Below the pieces are notes generated by a model. The model searched no databases. It had not been told where the DNA came from and worked only from the letters and a program-made list of their open reading frames with translations. Shown here piece after piece: positions 7,945 to 16,833 of a DNA stretch of 47,338 nucleotides. The DNA is from CAZEAC01 sp964510065 (GTDB taxonomy: Bacteria > Bdellovibrionota_C > UBA2361 > CAIXSY01): positions 1 to 47,338 of the forward strand of contig CAZEAC010000032.1 in NCBI GenBank assembly GCA_964510065.1. Reading direction: 5' to 3'. The position numbers and the translations under genes were made by a program. Numbering within the stretch: position 1 is the first letter of the stretch; every line of letters begins with the position of its first letter.

Positions 7945-10208
7945 GAGAAGACAAGGCAAACGAAGTTGCTTGCCCACGCGGCGGTACCAGCATTGCGGTA
8001 TTTCTGAGGCCGCTTCTAGTACTCTGGAACAAAAGTAACTTTTCCTTCCCTCAGCTCCCCCTCTGTGCTCTCCGTGACTCTGTGGTTTATTTTACATGCA
8101 AAAAAACCACAGAGTCACGGAGAGCACAGAGGGGAGAAGAGTCGGAAAACTTATGTTACAGAGTACTAGCACACTGCAAACGAAGTTTTCCGACTCTTCT
8201 CCCCTCTGTGCTCTTCGTGCCTCTGTGGTTCTTTGAAAGCAAAACAAACCACAGAGGCACAGGGAACGCCGAGTCAGAACCGAGAGGACGGATAAGCTAT
8301 TTTGCTTACAGCGTACTAGTGATTGCATCAATGTTCTCTCTACTTCTCGCCGCTCGGGCTTGGAGCGAAGTAAAGGATCCGTTCGATCCCTTTGACACGT
8401 TCGGGGTACCAGTCGAAAAACAAGATTTCGAGGCCGACGAGAAAAAAACCGCCGAGGAACTTATACAGGAAGCTTCTTACCTCCTTGTCGGCGAGCATTT
8501 GCTCGACGCACGAACAAAGCTGCTTCTTGCGTTAAAGAAAGATCCTAAAGCCTATCAAGCACATCTCCTTCTCTCCAGCTACTACCTGGTACACGTTGGG
8601 CATTTTCGGCTTGCGCTACAATATGTCAAACAGGCGCTGGCGCTATTCCAAGAAAAACACGGACAGCCACCTTACGGCAATTATAAGGTTAAAGACGAGC
8701 ATGCGCGATTGCTGTATCTACTTTCCCAAGTTCGGCTCAATCTGGATAACTATCAAGGTGCGATTCAAACGCTCAACGACTACGCGAGCTTCGGCTACAT
8801 GGAAGATTGGTATCCCGGTTCACGCTCATGGATCCTTATGAAGCTTGGACGAATTCCCGAGGCAATTCGAGTTGCTCAGCTCGGGTACATGGCACTCAGT
8901 GATGACAATGATAAGGGCCAAATTCTCAACGTACTTGGCATTCTTTATTCTATGAACGATGAGAAGCAGGCCTCGCTCGACGTCTTTAAGAATGCGATTG
9001 CTCACGAACTCTCTCTCGGCACCATGGGCCAGCCGGCTACGCCGCTCAATAACGCCGGCGAAGTCTATCGCGAGCTTTTCGATGAAGAGAAAGCCGAAAG
9101 CTCTTGGCTTCGCGCGAAGAGAATGCATGATGGCTGTGAGCATGTGCTGCCGAGCCTTAATTTGGCGATCCTCTACTTAGAACAGCTTAACCTTCAGGAA
9201 GCAAAGAAGGCGATCGATTCCTTTGAAACTTGCGTGGCACAATACCCTCTTCGAAACGGCGAGGAGCATCGCGCGCTTGTTAATCTTGCGAGAGGACGGA
9301 TTAAGCTACTTGCCGGCGACGTTGCAGGCGCACTTCAAAATCTCTCGGTAAGCCTCGAGCGAAAGCAGTGGTTCGGAAAGATCGGCACCAACGAAGACGA
9401 TCTCCAGTCCGCCGCACTCATGTCAATGGCCGCAGCTCTTTCCGCCAAGGCGAATTCGCTTGAGTTCGAGCCACGTCAGGGGATACTGGGAAAACTTCAT
9501 CGCATTGGCGACCGTGCCCACTTTCGAATTCGAAGCTGGTGGCATCGCCGCCGCGCGATACAGATTCTCACCGGAGACCTTAATAACCTCGAGGATCTTT
9601 ACGTGCGAAATACCGACAGCTTGCTTGACTATTCGGCGCTTGGCGACATCCTTCGGACACTTCCGACCAAGGCACTTCGCAGTAAAATTGAAAATGTACT
9701 TAAGAGAGACAAGCGCCAAGAGGCGCTCTCGTATTACCAGGCGTACATGGCGGAGAATCTGCTCGAACACGGCTCCACCGCTTCCGCGCTCCAACTTATC
9801 GACGAAGTCCTGGAAAAGGCACGATCGAAGTATGATCAGGCGCTGCTGCTGCGAGTTTTGCTTCTCAAACTCTCGCTTCTTGACGAAGATTCAACCGGCT
9901 ACGCCGTCGTGGCACAAAAAATATTCGGCCTGAATCGAGCATCACTTAAAAATCAAGGAATACGGCTTCCCGTGAACGTTGTTATCGCTGAGCGTGAAAT
10001 TGTCGACGAATTTCAGTATTCTCCATTCTTACTTGATAACTCGAGAAGCCTTGAGTATCTTCTGAAAGGCGAACACCGTGATGGTGACTATCTACTGCAG
10101 TTTTTCTCTCGAGGCAGCACAACCGGATCGGTCAAAGTGAAAAGCACAAATTTGAGAGAGGCCGTGCAGAAACTTTCAGATGAAGTATTTAACGTGGATT
10201 TAAAGTAG
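7941..10208 (+). CDS. Secreted or periplasmic TPR-repeat protein, signal-peptide region split by two palindromic elements
   Basis: The mature part (from about nt 8355, WSEVKDPFDPFD) is a helical TPR-type repeat protein. Several repeats are visible, for example HLLLSSYYLVHVGHFRLALQ and ILNVLGILYSMNDEKQASL. The ATG at 7941 overlaps the tgpA-like stop (ATGA), as expected for coupled translation. Between 8016 and 8319 lie two tandem 150-bp element units, which keep the frame open and add 100 residues. Removing exactly 300 bp joins FLRPLL to VIASMFSLLLAARAWS, a normal signal peptide. In the present state translation may instead start inside the hydrophobic core (GTG 8319 or ATG 8331), or a long unusual N-terminus is made. 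It may assist the envelope function of the TgpA/MoxR pair. Confidence 0.8.
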   Translation: MREDKANEVACPRGGTSIAVFLRPLLVLWNKSNFSFPQLPLCALRDSVVYFTCKKTTESRRAQRGEESENLCYRVLAHCKRSFPTLLPSVLFVPLWFFESKTNHRGTGNAESEPRGRISYFAYSVLVIASMFSLLLAARAWSEVKDPFDPFDTFGVPVEKQDFEADEKKTAEELIQEASYLLVGEHLLDARTKLLLALKKDPKAYQAHLLLSSYYLVHVGHFRLALQYVKQALALFQEKHGQPPYGNYKVKDEHARLLYLLSQVRLNLDNYQGAIQTLNDYASFGYMEDWYPGSRSWILMKLGRIPEAIRVAQLGYMALSDDNDKGQILNVLGILYSMNDEKQASLDVFKNAIAHELSLGTMGQPATPLNNAGEVYRELFDEEKAESSWLRAKRMHDGCEHVLPSLNLAILYLEQLNLQEAKKAIDSFETCVAQYPLRNGEEHRALVNLARGRIKLLAGDVAGALQNLSVSLERKQWFGKIGTNEDDLQSAALMSMAAALSAKANSLEFEPRQGILGKLHRIGDRAHFRIRSWWHRRRAIQILTGDLNNLEDLYVRNTDSLLDYSALGDILRTLPTKALRSKIENVLKRDKRQEALSYYQAYMAENLLEHGSTASALQLIDEVLEKARSKYDQALLLRVLLLKLSLLDEDSTGYAVVAQKIFGLNRASLKNQGIRLPVNVVIAEREIVDEFQYSPFLLDNSRSLEYLLKGEHRDGDYLLQFFSRGSTTGSVKVKSTNLREAVQKLSDEVFNVDLK
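8016..8169. mobile_element. MITE-like palindromic element, family I, copy 1
   Basis: The ends are CTAGTACTCTGGAAC (left) and GTTACAGAGTACTAG (right), terminal inverted repeats flanked by TA, or by CTAG if the target is read as 4 bp. The centre is a long hairpin: CTCTGTGCTCTCCGTGACTC pairs with its complement around a loop at about 8092-8104, including TGTGGTTT/AAACCACA. There is no coding capacity for a transposase. It shares its right CTAG with the next copy. Confidence 0.75.
8166..8319. mobile_element. MITE-like palindromic element, family I, copy 2 (tandem)
   Basis: It begins CTAGCACACTGCAAACG and ends GCTTACAGCGTACTAG, with the same central hairpin type (CCTCTGTGGTT ... AACCACAGAGG). CTAG to CTAG is exactly 150 bp, as in copy 1. 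Copies 1 and 2 together displace the downstream frame by 300 bp, so the host reading frame is retained. The junction of the two copies is itself an inverted repeat (GAGTCGGAAAACTT with AAGTTTTCCGACTC). Confidence 0.75.
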
Positions 10209-10222
10209 CGAAGTGAAGATAC

Positions 10223-11221
10223 ATGAACAAACAGAATACCGAGTTGCTTAGTGCTGAAGCTTCGGCGATTGCTCAAAAGCTCACGACTGCGCTCGAGCAA
10301 GTAATTAAGGGCCGCAGCGACACAATCAGGTTATTGATAACCGCACTCCTTGCCGACGGGCATGTGTTAATTGAGGATTATCCCGGCTCTGGTAAGACCA
10401 CACTCACGAAAGCGATGGGGCGGCTTATTCGAGACGACAGACCTGATGCCGCATCGAGTCCGATTCTTCCCTTCCGAAGAATTCAGTTCACGCCCGACAT
10501 GTTGCCGGGAGATGTCCTCGGTGTAAATGTCTTTGAGCCAAAAAGCGCAAGTTTTCGATTCCTTCATGGGCCAATCTTTGCGCATGTGGTTCTTGCCGAC
10601 GAAATCAACAGAACCGGACCAAAAGTTCAAGCAGCCTTTCTTGAGTGTATGGCCGAGAAACAGGTTACCATCGACAACACCACCTACAAGCTCGATGATC
10701 TTTTTTTTGTTGTGGGCACGCAGAATCCACTCGACATCGCCGGAACTTATCCTCTGCCGCTTGTGCAGCTCGATCGCTTTCTCTTGAAGATTCCCATGTC
10801 GTATGTCGATGCAGAAACGGAATACAGGATCCTCGAGGAGCATCACACGATTATGGAAGCCTCTGGCTCACTCGAGCCTGTGTGCTCACGTTCCGACATT
10901 CTCAAGGCACGCAAGAGTGTGATGGCAATACACCTAAGCAATCACATACGTCGAGCAATAGTTGAGATTGTGCAGGCAACTCGAGACAATCCGGTGCTGC
11001 AGTTCGGCGCATCAACACGTGCCGCGCTGATGTTACAGCAGGCGGCGCGCGCGTGGGCACTTGTCGGAGGCCGAGACTTTGTTGCTGAGGATGATCTAAA
11101 AGCCATTGCACCGTACGTGCTAATGCACCGACTTCGCTTCCACGGGGGGAACGAGGAGAGTCGCCGCGCCTTCGAAGAGCTTATCGGCCCAGCAATGGAG
11201 CGTTTGGCTAGTACGCGCTAG
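10223..11221 (+). CDS. MoxR-family AAA+ ATPase
   Basis: 332 residues, the usual size for the family. Walker A is at 55-60 (GSGKTT within IEDYPGSGKTT), Walker B at about 122-127 (VVLADE), and sensor 1 in VVGTQNP. The C-terminal lid domain follows (FGASTRAALMLQQAARAWAL). MoxR ATPases are cytoplasmic chaperone-like proteins that assist maturation of envelope or metal-containing complexes, usually with VWA or DUF58 partners. Here the gene follows the TPR gene by 14 bases, so it is probably the last gene of the tgpA-TPR-moxR operon. The ATG has GAAGTGAAG upstream as a plausible SD. Partner proteins with a MIDAS or DUF58 domain are not in this window. Confidence 0.95.
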   Translation: MNKQNTELLSAEASAIAQKLTTALEQVIKGRSDTIRLLITALLADGHVLIEDYPGSGKTTLTKAMGRLIRDDRPDAASSPILPFRRIQFTPDMLPGDVLGVNVFEPKSASFRFLHGPIFAHVVLADEINRTGPKVQAAFLECMAEKQVTIDNTTYKLDDLFFVVGTQNPLDIAGTYPLPLVQLDRFLLKIPMSYVDAETEYRILEEHHTIMEASGSLEPVCSRSDILKARKSVMAIHLSNHIRRAIVEIVQATRDNPVLQFGASTRAALMLQQAARAWALVGGRDFVAEDDLKAIAPYVLMHRLRFHGGNEESRRAFEELIGPAMERLASTR

Positions 11222-11374
11222 ATTCCTACTAGTTCCTGCCTTTACTGCAACCCTAAATCAAACGCAGGTCTAGCCATGTAATATGTTTTAATACGTGGTC
11301 CCCCTTGTGAATATTGAGAACCACGCCGCTGCCTTCACATCTAATAGTCGAGCACAATCACTTGAGTGCCTACT

Positions 11375-13930
11375 ATGCGCATGTATTTTCGACTGGCCAT
11401 CTTTGTATCGCTACTCGCTGCTAAGGCCTTCGCGGAATTCTCCGCACCCTGCCCCTTTGCCGATATTCCAGGCTCATTTCAGCCGGCTGCTCGCAAAGTA
11501 AAAATAACGGTACTCGGTGCACGAGTATCATCGAGCATCGATAGCGACCCGCTAATATTTGAGGATCGTGCCGATATTTCTGGCACCGTTACGCTGGGCG
11601 GAACTTCATCTTCTCTGCCTTTAATCGAGGGAAGCGACGCGCCCGTGTGGAGCAGCGGAAATGTTTTCGAAAAGACTCTTGAATCAGGCTCTTCAACAAT
11701 GGAGGTTTCAATTGCCCTGCTTGACGAAGACGGGGCATTATCAGGCGCCTCTGACCAAGTCGATATCAATCCGGATGCTTCCGAGAAGGAGATAAAATTC
11801 ACCATTGATACCTGTAGCTTGAGAATCTCCGTCGCCGGCTCCTCTGAAACGGTCGCCTCGCAGGGGCCGATTACATTTCGGGGGACTTCATTTACCGATT
11901 CCGACTTTGGTGAGATTGATCTGCGAGTTGAATTTTCAGATGGCAGACCCGCCACAACTGACGATATCGCGCTTACGGAACTGCAAGCCGTCCAGGTAAT
12001 TCACAATGATTTGAACTTAGTCTCTGATAAGCCATTTATCGTCATGGCAAGAGTTGCCAATAACTTTTCAAAAATTATCGACTCTGAAATTGAAATCTCC
12101 GTGTCAGGAGCGGGGATCTCGCGGACCGATCGGTTTCCGATATTGGGACTGAAGCCTGGAGAAGTGCGCCGAGCATATTATTATACGGACTCACCGTTAG
12201 TGCCCTCGGTCTCCGAACCTTCGCTTCTTTCATTAACTGCTCGGGTCGATCCCGACGGCAAACACTCTTTTGCATTGGCTGCGGACGATTGTCGAAGACG
12301 AAATGATTATATCGGTGATGAACCGAGCGATGGCCTGCAGTATCCGACGGTGCGGACCCAAAATCAGTACATTCATTGGGTAAAGATTACACCATTCAAT
12401 GCAGTCGGCGACGCCAGTAGCGAGCGCTATCGAAATCTCGCCAAGCGCAGTTCAGACCTTGCGCAAGCAATGTATCCTGTCGCGACGGTAGGACGAAATA
12501 TCGATGACTGGTCATGGACACCAGGCATTAGTGCAGGAATTTTGGATTTTGTTTCTTACATTCTCGACATTACTCACATCCCATTTACCGCGGCTACGCC
12601 GTTTACGACTCTTTTTGAGATGAATATTCGTGCGGCACTTGGCGGCGTTCGAAAATATGTAGGAGTATTGCACCGAGAGTACCTGCCGAGTCTGCCATAT
12701 GATCTTTGGGAAAATACACCCGGCGTCTCACTAGGAACGTTTGGCAGCCGCGCCGTATTAGTCTCGGAGGGTTGGACAGGTGGAACAGATCCATTTAATC
12801 CGACTGACACACTTAGTTCAGTCACGTTGCCGGTGCATGAGTTAGGCCACACCTACGGTCTCAGCGTTGAACCGACAATTAAAGATACCGTGGGCTGCGG
12901 AATTACTGACCCCTTGGGGATCGGTACTCTTTGGTGCGGCATTGGCGGTGGCTATGATGAGTATACCCACCCAAATTCTGACCTTCGCGACGGATTCCCC
13001 GCTACCGGCTATTTTGTCAATCGAGCGGGGCTCGATCCGGCAATTGCCGAAATTGCTAACAACGAATTGTGCGATGTGCATGGCATAATGGGAGCAACTC
13101 CACGCGGAGATCTTGAAATGTGGCCATTTGGGCTTCGTCGCAGATGGATCGACCGTGCTAACTACCAGGCGCTTTTTGCAAAGCTTTTTCTAAGCACTTT
13201 ATTGCCAGGACTACTCGATTCTAAGGGAGCGACCGTCATCGCCAAAGAACATAAGGAGGTAGACTCCTTTGTTTTTGCCGGAGCTGTCGATTTTCAAGAT
13301 AACGTACTGATGTTGCCATTTTGGCGAGTTGGAAGCAGGGTTCCTGACCGCGATGAGAGCGACACTATCGGATTGTATCAGCTGCGTTACCGAGACGCCG
13401 AGGGTAAGATCCTGAGCGAAATTGGCTTGCCTCTCGATTGGGTCCGCTCCGAGATCGGCACCGTTGGTATTCCAATTACATTTTTCAGCCACGTACTGCC
13501 TTACAAGAACGGCACAAAATCAATCGAGCTTTTAAATCGATCGAATGATAAGGTGATATTTACTCGAGCAGTCTCGCGCTCACGCCCTACCGTAAAATGG
13601 AAGACGGCTCCAAGCGCATTCTCGACTCGAGCCAAGAAAAAATTTAGATTTGAGTGGTCAGCTGACGATCCAGATCTTAAAAAGAAATTTTCAGATAAAA
13701 AGGCGCGAGAGAGAAAGCTGTATTATTCAGTTTTAGTGAGGGATCCAAAGGATGTTGAGGAGCCAGACGCCTGGCGAGTCGTTGAAATGAACAGTAGGCG
13801 GACTTCGGCTCTGCTCGACCTCACACAAATGCCAAGCACCGAGTATCTTATAAAAATAGCGGTAAGCGATGGAGTCAATAGTTCCGAGTCAACAGTCCGG
13901 CGCTTAAGAATCCAAGGCGAAGCGAAGTAA
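11375..13930 (+). CDS. Large secreted protein with zinc-metallopeptidase motif and Ig-like flanks
   Basis: About 851 residues. The ATG at 11375 gives MRMYFRLAIFVSLLAAKAFAEF, a clear signal peptide; a GTG at 11366 is in frame but unneeded. The N-terminal half reads as beta-rich domains, including a CARDB-like stretch around residues 200-305 (GLKPGEVRRAYYYT). The motif HELGHTYGL is at about residues 488-496, followed by a conserved-looking IMGATPRGDLEMWPFG segment. The C-terminal part is Ig/FnIII-like (KFRFEWSADDPD, EYLIKIAVSDG). HEXXH plus Gly resembles metzincins, but the position of the third His is Val, followed by Glu, so the third ligand is uncertain. It is probably an exported peptidase. 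The gene is separated from moxR by about 150 bases and has no obvious partner. Confidence 0.75.
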   Translation: MRMYFRLAIFVSLLAAKAFAEFSAPCPFADIPGSFQPAARKVKITVLGARVSSSIDSDPLIFEDRADISGTVTLGGTSSSLPLIEGSDAPVWSSGNVFEKTLESGSSTMEVSIALLDEDGALSGASDQVDINPDASEKEIKFTIDTCSLRISVAGSSETVASQGPITFRGTSFTDSDFGEIDLRVEFSDGRPATTDDIALTELQAVQVIHNDLNLVSDKPFIVMARVANNFSKIIDSEIEISVSGAGISRTDRFPILGLKPGEVRRAYYYTDSPLVPSVSEPSLLSLTARVDPDGKHSFALAADDCRRRNDYIGDEPSDGLQYPTVRTQNQYIHWVKITPFNAVGDASSERYRNLAKRSSDLAQAMYPVATVGRNIDDWSWTPGISAGILDFVSYILDITHIPFTAATPFTTLFEMNIRAALGGVRKYVGVLHREYLPSLPYDLWENTPGVSLGTFGSRAVLVSEGWTGGTDPFNPTDTLSSVTLPVHELGHTYGLSVEPTIKDTVGCGITDPLGIGTLWCGIGGGYDEYTHPNSDLRDGFPATGYFVNRAGLDPAIAEIANNELCDVHGIMGATPRGDLEMWPFGLRRRWIDRANYQALFAKLFLSTLLPGLLDSKGATVIAKEHKEVDSFVFAGAVDFQDNVLMLPFWRVGSRVPDRDESDTIGLYQLRYRDAEGKILSEIGLPLDWVRSEIGTVGIPITFFSHVLPYKNGTKSIELLNRSNDKVIFTRAVSRSRPTVKWKTAPSAFSTRAKKKFRFEWSADDPDLKKKFSDKKARERKLYYSVLVRDPKDVEEPDAWRVVEMNSRRTSALLDLTQMPSTEYLIKIAVSDGVNSSESTVRRLRIQGEAK

Positions 13931-14086
13931 TATCGCATACAATTAGCTGCGTTCCTAGCTCGTATCGCCGTAGCGTGCCAAGCGATCGCGCCACATTCCC
14001 TAAAAAAGCAGAGACGCGTGTACAGCCTGTTTTTCCGACTCGAAATCTGGGATATTCAAGTACAACGGAATATTAGAATCGTTCCT

Positions 14087-15478
14087 ATGCAGTCACTGCC
14101 CAAGCCCCTCACGGAAAACCAGCTATCGCCTGAGACCCTGCGCAGGCGCTACCCTCAATTTAGCTATGAAAATTTTTTCATTTCACGTTCCGGAAACAGT
14201 GCAACAATTAAATTTGAGTACCTGCTTGGCGATATTCGCTTCTTCCCTCAAATTACTATTCCGCTCGGCCCAGCGACGAACGACTTGGAGCATCTCGCCT
14301 TCCAGCTCGGTATTATCGAGGGCTTTAGCTATTGGAAAGCTGCCTGTTCTCCACTTTTTTCGATTAAAGCCGGCAAGGTCTCCAGCCAGGAATGTCAGTT
14401 TTGGCAAAATCTCATTCTCCATGGCATGGGCGAGTATTACTTCCTCAATGAGATCGATTTCTCGCAGCCGGATTTCGTAAGTTTTGAAAGCTCAGGTCCG
14501 GAGATTCCGCGTGATGCGGCCGGCACAAAAAGCCATAAGGGTGCGCTTCTTTTAATCTCCGGCGGGAAAGATTCGTCGCTCGCGCTTGAATTGCTTAAGG
14601 CGAACTCACTACAACCAATCATTCCATTCGCTTTAAATCCTACCCGTGCGACACTTGATAGCGCACGCTTGGCCGGTTGGCCTGCTCCGCTAAGAGCGAC
14701 TAGGATAATAGATCCGAAATTATTGGAACTTAACGCGGCGGGATTTCTCAACGGGCACACCCCTTTTTCCGCGTATCTAGCCTTTCTTTCAACTATAGTA
14801 GCAAGCACACAGCTCCTCGAGCACGTCATTGTCTGTAACGAAGAGAGTGCCAATGAAGCAAATGTCGAGTGGCATGGAATGCAGATTAATCATCAGTATT
14901 CAAAGGGCGTCGAATTCGAAGCTCTTTTTCGGGAATATTGCAGACAATTTTTATCGGCCGATGTCGAATACTTTAGCCTTCTCCGGCCTTTATCCGATCT
15001 TCAGGTAAGTGCGCTCTTTGCCGATTTCCCCAAACAATTGCAATCATTTCGCTCATGTAATGTTGGACAGAAGCAAGATATTTGGTGCGGGGACTGCGCG
15101 AAATGCGCCTTTGTGTACCTTTCACTTTTCCCGTTTGTAGGATCCGAGAGCGCGAAGGCAATATTCGGCTCAGACCTTTTTTTGAACCCCAAGATTATAG
15201 AACAGATTCGAGCACTCATTGGACTCACTCCCACAAAACCTTTTGAATGTGTCGGCAGTGTGCGCGAATCCAAGGAAGCGCTTGCGCTAAGTATCATCCA
15301 GATGCGTAAGGAACGGCGCAATGTTCCGGAAGAGCTCCTTGAGATCTCTTCACGCGCCGCAACCAACGCTGATGTCCCATTGCTCCGTGGTTGGCAGGAG
15401 CGGAATTTCCTGCCGCCTAATTATTCGGCACTGCTTCGGGCGGCACTTCAGGCTAAAACATGGTGGAGCACGCCATGA
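14087..15478 (+). CDS. murL: MurL-type UDP-MurNAc-L-Ala-L-Glu epimerase
   Basis: About 463 residues from the ATG at 14087; a GTG at 14018 is also in frame but adds atypical residues. A PP-loop-like ATP site SGGKDSS lies at 158-164. Later features include ICNEES-like and CNVGQK-type segments and a Cys cluster WCGDCAKC that resembles this family. MurL uses ATP and Mg to invert the terminal L-Glu of UDP-MurNAc-L-Ala-L-Glu to D-Glu, replacing glutamate racemase. The assignment rests mainly on this architecture and on the neighbour: a MurD-family ligase overlaps its 3' end by ATGA, the same pairing as MurD2/MurL in Xanthomonas. It acts in the cytoplasm in peptidoglycan precursor synthesis. An alternative is another PP-loop enzyme. 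Confidence 0.82.
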   Translation: MQSLPKPLTENQLSPETLRRRYPQFSYENFFISRSGNSATIKFEYLLGDIRFFPQITIPLGPATNDLEHLAFQLGIIEGFSYWKAACSPLFSIKAGKVSSQECQFWQNLILHGMGEYYFLNEIDFSQPDFVSFESSGPEIPRDAAGTKSHKGALLLISGGKDSSLALELLKANSLQPIIPFALNPTRATLDSARLAGWPAPLRATRIIDPKLLELNAAGFLNGHTPFSAYLAFLSTIVASTQLLEHVIVCNEESANEANVEWHGMQINHQYSKGVEFEALFREYCRQFLSADVEYFSLLRPLSDLQVSALFADFPKQLQSFRSCNVGQKQDIWCGDCAKCAFVYLSLFPFVGSESAKAIFGSDLFLNPKIIEQIRALIGLTPTKPFECVGSVRESKEALALSIIQMRKERRNVPEELLEISSRAATNADVPLLRGWQERNFLPPNYSALLRAALQAKTWWSTP

Positions 15479-16833
15479 CCCAATGCATTGAGGGCGATTC
15501 TGTTCTCATTGTTGGCTTCGGAACCGAAGGAAAGAGTACTCTGGCCTTCTTACGGCGGCACTGCCCCAACAAGCAAATTGCAGTAGCCGACCAGGAGCCA
15601 AGAAATGACTGCGCGGGGCTCGTCGCTCATTTCGGATCCAATTATCTGGATTCAATACTCGATTATCATACAGTAATTCGCTCGCCTGGAGTAAAAATCC
15701 CCGAAAGAATTGTGAGCGCGGCTCGCGAGAAAAAAATATGTATTACTTCAGCGACCTCGATATTTTTTGAGCGGTGCCCAGGAACAGTTATCGGAATTAC
15801 CGGCACCAAGGGCAAGAGCACCACGAGCAGCCTCATTGCACATCTTCTTCGCACGCAGTATCCCGATGTGCGGCTTGCGGGGAATATCGGTAAACCAATG
15901 CTTGATGTCTTAGAGGGTGCCGACTCTAAAACTATCTTTGTAATTGAACTCTCGAGCTATCAATTGGACGATCTGCGGATCAGCCCAACAATTGCCGTGG
16001 TGTTAAATATCGTTCCTGAACATCTTAATTATCACGGAAGTTTTGAGTCTTATCTCGGGGCAAAGGCTAACATCGCGCGCTTTCAATCCGCCCAGGGAAT
16101 ACTTCTCTACAATCCACTCTACAATACCGCTTCGGCTGTTGCCGCGCTTTCACCTGCGCGAAAAGTGTGCTTCTCAGAGCACCCCGGAGATCTTCGCTGC
16201 TTTCATCAGCACGGATCGATTTTTGCGGATCTCGAGGGGCAGCGCGTGCGCCTTTTTGACTACGAAAATTTGCGCATTAAAGGATCAGGGAACCTTCAAA
16301 ATGTACTTGCGGCGTGTTCGGTCGCCCTTGAGCTTGGAGTCTCCCTCCAGAACATTCGCGAAAGCATCGTACAGTTTGAACCGCTTGAGCATCGAATGGA
16401 GCAGGTCGGAACATACCGTGGGATTACATTTATTAATGATTCACTTTCGACCGTGCCTGAAGCGATGATTAACGCGGTTGAGGCATTTTCGGAAACGATA
16501 GAAACAGTCATCGCCGGCGGTTTTGATCGCGGGCTCGACTTTTCAGTACTCACCAAACCACTGCAGCTTTCGGCGGTCAAAAACCTGATACTTTTTCCGA
16601 CAACAGGGGAAGCGATTTGGAGAGCGGTTTCAGCGAGCGCAGATCCGAACCGTTTCGCCAAGTACAACGTCCAGTCAATGGAGCAGGCTGTTGAACTTGC
16701 CTACTCCATTACCAGCCCTGGCAGAGTTTGCCTGCTCTCCCCAGCATCTCCAAGCTTCAGCGTATTCAAAGATTACAAAGAGCGTGGTGACAAGTTTAAA
16801 CAGATAGTCAGGGCGCACGGAGCTAATTCTTGA
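15475..16833 (+). CDS. murD2: MurD2-type UDP-MurNAc-L-alanine--L-glutamate ligase
   Basis: A Mur ligase of about 452 residues. The N-terminal Rossmann-like domain contains VLIVGFGTEGKSTL. The central ATP-binding P-loop GITGTKGKST is at 107-116, followed by IELSSYQLDDL and NIVPEHLNYHGSFESYLGAK. The C-terminal domain has NDSLSTVPEA and LLSPASPSFSVFKDYKERG, which is MurD-like but diverged from the usual NDSKATN. The ATG at 15475 overlaps the murL stop and has GGTGGAG six bases upstream. An ATG at 15460 is in frame but lies before that SD. Next to murL, it should add L-Glu rather than D-Glu to UDP-MurNAc-L-Ala. The glycosyltransferase starts on its stop codon (TTGA). Confidence 0.87.
   Translation: MTQCIEGDSVLIVGFGTEGKSTLAFLRRHCPNKQIAVADQEPRNDCAGLVAHFGSNYLDSILDYHTVIRSPGVKIPERIVSAAREKKICITSATSIFFERCPGTVIGITGTKGKSTTSSLIAHLLRTQYPDVRLAGNIGKPMLDVLEGADSKTIFVIELSSYQLDDLRISPTIAVVLNIVPEHLNYHGSFESYLGAKANIARFQSAQGILLYNPLYNTASAVAALSPARKVCFSEHPGDLRCFHQHGSIFADLEGQRVRLFDYENLRIKGSGNLQNVLAACSVALELGVSLQNIRESIVQFEPLEHRMEQVGTYRGITFINDSLSTVPEAMINAVEAFSETIETVIAGGFDRGLDFSVLTKPLQLSAVKNLILFPTTGEAIWRAVSASADPNRFAKYNVQSMEQAVELAYSITSPGRVCLLSPASPSFSVFKDYKERGDKFKQIVRAHGANS

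Noticed and set aside
8092..8331. A minus-strand frame through the tandem palindromes
   Set aside because: It is a mirror of the repeats; no protein motif.
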